Assembly (NCBI RefSeq): GCF_004352915.1
Contig: NZ_SJSY01000075.1
Coordinates: forward strand, 372,001 to 436,000
DNA length: 64,000 bases
Source: Flavobacterium zhairuonense
Lineage (GTDB): Bacteria > Bacteroidota > Bacteroidia > Flavobacteriales > Flavobacteriaceae
Direction: 5' to 3'
Shown here one piece after another: positions 61,650-64,000 of this stretch. The position numbers and the translations under genes were made by a program. The number at the start of each line of letters is the position of its first letter. Within the stretch, counting starts at the first letter, position 1. Under the pieces are notes generated by a model. That model had not been told where the DNA came from. It did not search any database and saw nothing but the letters and a program-made list of their open reading frames with translations.

Positions 61650-62696
61650 ATGGATTTTTATAACATATTGATAAATTGGTATTTACAAAACAAACGTGAT
61701 TTGCCGTGGCGTAAAACAGCCGATCCGTACCTGATTTGGCTCTCAGAAATTATGCTTCAGCAAACTAGAGTTGCTCAAGGAATGCCTTATTTTTTTGCAT
61801 TTACCAAGGAATTTCCTACTGTATTTGATTTGGCAAATGCCTCAGAAGAGCAAGTTTTGAAACTTTGGCAGGGACTAGGGTATTATTCTCGTGCTCGAAA
61901 TTTGCATAAAACGGCTCAATATGTGGCAAATGAGCTCAATGGCGTTTTTCCTGAAGACTATAAAAATTTATTAAAATTAAAAGGTGTTGGCGAATATACA
62001 GCCGCAGCAATTGCTTCTTTTTCTTATAATGAGGCAGTTCCTGTTGTTGATGGAAATGTGTTTCGAGTACTTTCGCGTTATTTTGATATAGAGTCAGATA
62101 TTGCTCTGCCGGCAACAAAAAAAGAGTTCGCCGAATTGGCTTTTGAATTAATGCCAAAGGACAATCCTGCAATCTTCAATCAAGCTATAATGGAATTTGG
62201 CGCTTTGCAATGCGTGCCTAAAAGTCCAAATTGTTTAGTTTGTGATTTTAATGAAAGCTGTGCGGCTTTACAGAAAAAGAAAGTTTCAGTTTTGCCTGTC
62301 AAATCAAAAAAGACAAAAGTGACAAACCGCTTCTTTAATTATTTGATTTTGGAAGATGCTTTAGGAAATACTTTAATTCAAAAAAGAACAGAAAAAGGAA
62401 TTTGGCATAATCTATATGAATTTCCGTTGCTGGAAACCGATGAAATTGTTGGTTTTGAAGTAATTTCAAAAGCCGTTCAAAAGGATGTTTTTTCAGCTTA
62501 TACTATTATAGGTATAGAAGAATGTGCTGAAACTGCTGTTTTACACAAACTTTCGCATCAACATCTCCATATTCAGTTTTGGAAGGTCAGAATTAGTGAA
62601 ACAATTGAGAATGGTTTGAGTTACAGTGAGTTAAAAAATAATCCGTTTCCAATTGTGATATATAATTTTATTGAAAAGCAAGAATTAAATTGCTAA
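61650..62696 (+). CDS. mutY: A/G-specific adenine DNA glycosylase
   Basis: MutY removes adenine mispaired with 8-oxoguanine. LPWRKTADPYLIWLSEIMLQQTRV holds the catalytic glutamate, LKLKGVGEYTAAAIASFSYNEAVPVVDGNVFRVLSR the helix-hairpin-helix and catalytic aspartate, and CVPKSPNCLVCDFNESC the four cysteines of the [4Fe-4S] cluster. From about residue 225 the C-terminal NUDIX-like domain reads 8-oxoG. Length 348 aa is normal. It lies divergent from the HU gene and ahead of ssb. Confidence 0.96.
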   Translation: MDFYNILINWYLQNKRDLPWRKTADPYLIWLSEIMLQQTRVAQGMPYFFAFTKEFPTVFDLANASEEQVLKLWQGLGYYSRARNLHKTAQYVANELNGVFPEDYKNLLKLKGVGEYTAAAIASFSYNEAVPVVDGNVFRVLSRYFDIESDIALPATKKEFAELAFELMPKDNPAIFNQAIMEFGALQCVPKSPNCLVCDFNESCAALQKKKVSVLPVKSKKTKVTNRFFNYLILEDALGNTLIQKRTEKGIWHNLYEFPLLETDEIVGFEVISKAVQKDVFSAYTIIGIEECAETAVLHKLSHQHLHIQFWKVRISETIENGLSYSELKNNPFPIVIYNFIEKQELNC

Positions 62697-62732
62697 AAAA
62701 ATGTATCTTTGGGATAAATACTACCAAAAACT

Positions 62733-63173
62733 ATGAACGGAACATTAAATAAAGTTATGCTAATTGGCCATTTAGGCGATGATGTAAAGATGCATTATTT
62801 TGATGGAGGGAATTGCATCGGGCGGTTTCAATTGGCTACAAATGAAGTTTATATCAATAAAACGACCAACGAAAAAATAACTTCAACGGAGTGGCATAAT
62901 CTAGTTGTGCGTAATAAAGCTGCCGAAATTTGTGAAAAATATCTTTCTAAAGGAGATAAAATTTATGTTGAAGGCCGAATTAAATCGCGCCAATGGCAAG
63001 CAGAAGATGGCACTACAAAATATACTACGGAAATTCAGGTTACCGAGTTTACTTTCCTGACTACCAAAAAAGAAACGGGAAATCATAAGCCAAATCAAGA
63101 GCAGGAGTCGGCAAAAAACACTACATTTGATGCATCTAATGAAGGCTTGCCTATAAATGACTTGCCTTTTTGA
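62733..63173 (+). CDS. ssb: Single-stranded DNA-binding protein
   Basis: A 146-residue SSB. The OB fold runs from MNGTLNKVMLIGHLGDD to about residue 108 with TSTEWHNLVVRNKAAEICEKYLSKGDKIYVEG. A disordered linker follows, and the C-terminal INDLPF is the acidic tip that binds partner proteins. A -7 element TATCTTTG is at 62704. It sits between mutY and gldE, as I recall it doing in F. johnsoniae. Confidence 0.96.
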   Translation: MNGTLNKVMLIGHLGDDVKMHYFDGGNCIGRFQLATNEVYINKTTNEKITSTEWHNLVVRNKAAEICEKYLSKGDKIYVEGRIKSRQWQAEDGTTKYTTEIQVTEFTFLTTKKETGNHKPNQEQESAKNTTFDASNEGLPINDLPF

Positions 63174-63196
63174 TTGTTTAACTAATCTTTTTTAAT

Positions 63197-64000
63197 TTGG
63201 ACCCAGAGCCCAGTTTACTTTTATCTACAACTTTAGACATCAATTTAATAATTGGTTTTGTCGGAATATTTATTTTGCTGTTTTTATCAGCCATTGTTTC
63301 AGGTGCCGAAGTCGCTCTTTTTTCTTTGTCTCAAAAAGACATTGATGAAGCACTGCACGAAAATCTCCCAAAAGGAAAAATCATTTCAAATCTTTTAGAT
63401 AAACCAAAGAAATTGCTGGCAACACTTTTAGTTGCTAATAATTTTCTAAACATCGGAGTTGTTATTTTGTTCTCTTTTATTGGCCGAGATGTTTTTTCTC
63501 ATATTAGTTCGCCTGCTTTTAAGTTCTTTTTAGAGGTAGTTTTGGTTACGTTTCTGATTTTATTATTTGCAGAAGTTTTGCCGAAAGTTTATGCCAGCCG
63601 AAACAATTTAAAATTTGCAAAACGTGTTGCTTATCCCATCGCTTTTTTAGATAAATTACTTTCGCCAATAAGTTTGCCTATGCGCGCTGTTACCTTATAT
63701 TTGCAACGTAAATTAGGGAAACAGAAGAATAGTTTTTCAATAAATCAGATTTCTCAGGCGTTGGAACTTACAGATTCTGAAGGGACATCGACGGAAGAAC
63801 AAAAAATTCTGGAAGGAATTGTTTCTTTTGGAAATACTGATACAAAGCAAGTCATGAGTCCGAGGATTGATGTTTTTGCTTTGGAAATTTCAGAAACATT
63901 CGCAGAAATTTATCCTAAAATTATCGAAAGCGGTTTTTCAAGAATTCCTATTTATCGAGACAATATAGATCAAATCGAAGGCGTTTTGTTCGTTAAAGAT
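63197..64000 (+). CDS. gldE: Gliding motility-associated protein GldE (3' end outside the window)
   Basis: The first 268 codons of a CNNM/CorC-type membrane protein (DUF21 followed by CBS domains). The likely start is TTG at 63197 (LDPEPSLLLSTTLDIN), 23 bases after the ssb stop. Three or four membrane segments lie within residues of about 18-150 (IIGFVGIFILLFLSAIVSGAE, FLEVVLVTFLILLFAEVLPK). TKQVMSPRIDVFALE and SGFSRIPIYRDNIDQIEGVLFVKD begin the CBS pair. GldE assists gliding, together with GldD, in F. johnsoniae. The frame is open to the last base. Confidence 0.9.
   Translation, partial: MDPEPSLLLSTTLDINLIIGFVGIFILLFLSAIVSGAEVALFSLSQKDIDEALHENLPKGKIISNLLDKPKKLLATLLVANNFLNIGVVILFSFIGRDVFSHISSPAFKFFLEVVLVTFLILLFAEVLPKVYASRNNLKFAKRVAYPIAFLDKLLSPISLPMRAVTLYLQRKLGKQKNSFSINQISQALELTDSEGTSTEEQKILEGIVSFGNTDTKQVMSPRIDVFALEISETFAEIYPKIIESGFSRIPIYRDNIDQIEGVLFVKD

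Overview
The window is chromosomal DNA of a Flavobacterium-like member of the Bacteroidetes, close in gene content to Flavobacterium johnsoniae. The evidence is the low G+C content, promoters of the TTTG-N18-20-TAnnTTTG type, gliding genes (gldA, and gldE at the right edge), a type IX secretion substrate with a gliding-type C-terminal domain, an SSB ending in NDLPF, and dispersed hairpin repeats of the kind common between genes in this genus. I see no phage, insertion sequence, CRISPR array, tRNA or rRNA.

Positions 1 to about 31,640 form an almost continuous methionine, cysteine and sulfate-assimilation region. It opens with a secreted M28 peptidase and continues with metK (with a structured leader), a MetY-type O-acetylhomoserine sulfhydrylase and a homoserine dehydrogenase-like paralog. 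Next come a SAM-I riboswitch with a MetX-like acyltransferase and a bifunctional aspartokinase/homoserine dehydrogenase, an OsmC protein, a MetZ-type sulfhydrylase, an Rrf2 regulator and two divergent TauE/SafE permeases. The APS pathway follows (APS reductase, CysD, CysN, a sulfite reductase with a C-terminal extension, siroheme enzymes and a ferredoxin-NADP reductase). A second SAM-I riboswitch then precedes a methionine synthase split into two genes, followed by metF. Together these genes reduce sulfate to sulfide, make homoserine and its acyl ester, join them to homocysteine, methylate it and convert methionine to SAM.

The most interesting part is the regulation. Two loci (3,300-4,010 and 6,930-7,520) carry tiny open reading frames rich in Cys or in Met and Cys codons. 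Each is followed by an intrinsic terminator, and in each case a short stretch in or just after the reading frame is complementary to the 5' arm of that terminator. This is the layout of ribosome-mediated attenuation. Each locus then encodes a small unknown protein, and the two proteins share a C-terminal motif. A 23-bp motif occurs at the first locus and at the sulfate operon promoter, with a weaker inverted copy at the first locus; it is a candidate operator, perhaps for the Rrf2 regulator.

Positions 31,640-64,000 are ordinary flavobacterial chromosome: a methyltransferase, a dicarboxylate symporter, a large T9SS adhesin-like protein, a PLP decarboxylase, gldA, two tandem outer-membrane barrels, a dGTPase, dxs, two TonB-C proteins, tadA, an alpha-2-macroglobulin with pbpC, an RNase E/G protein, HU, mutY, ssb and gldE (cut by the window end). 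A lipoprotein gene lies between two direct copies of the gldA 3' end, which suggests insertion or recombination there.
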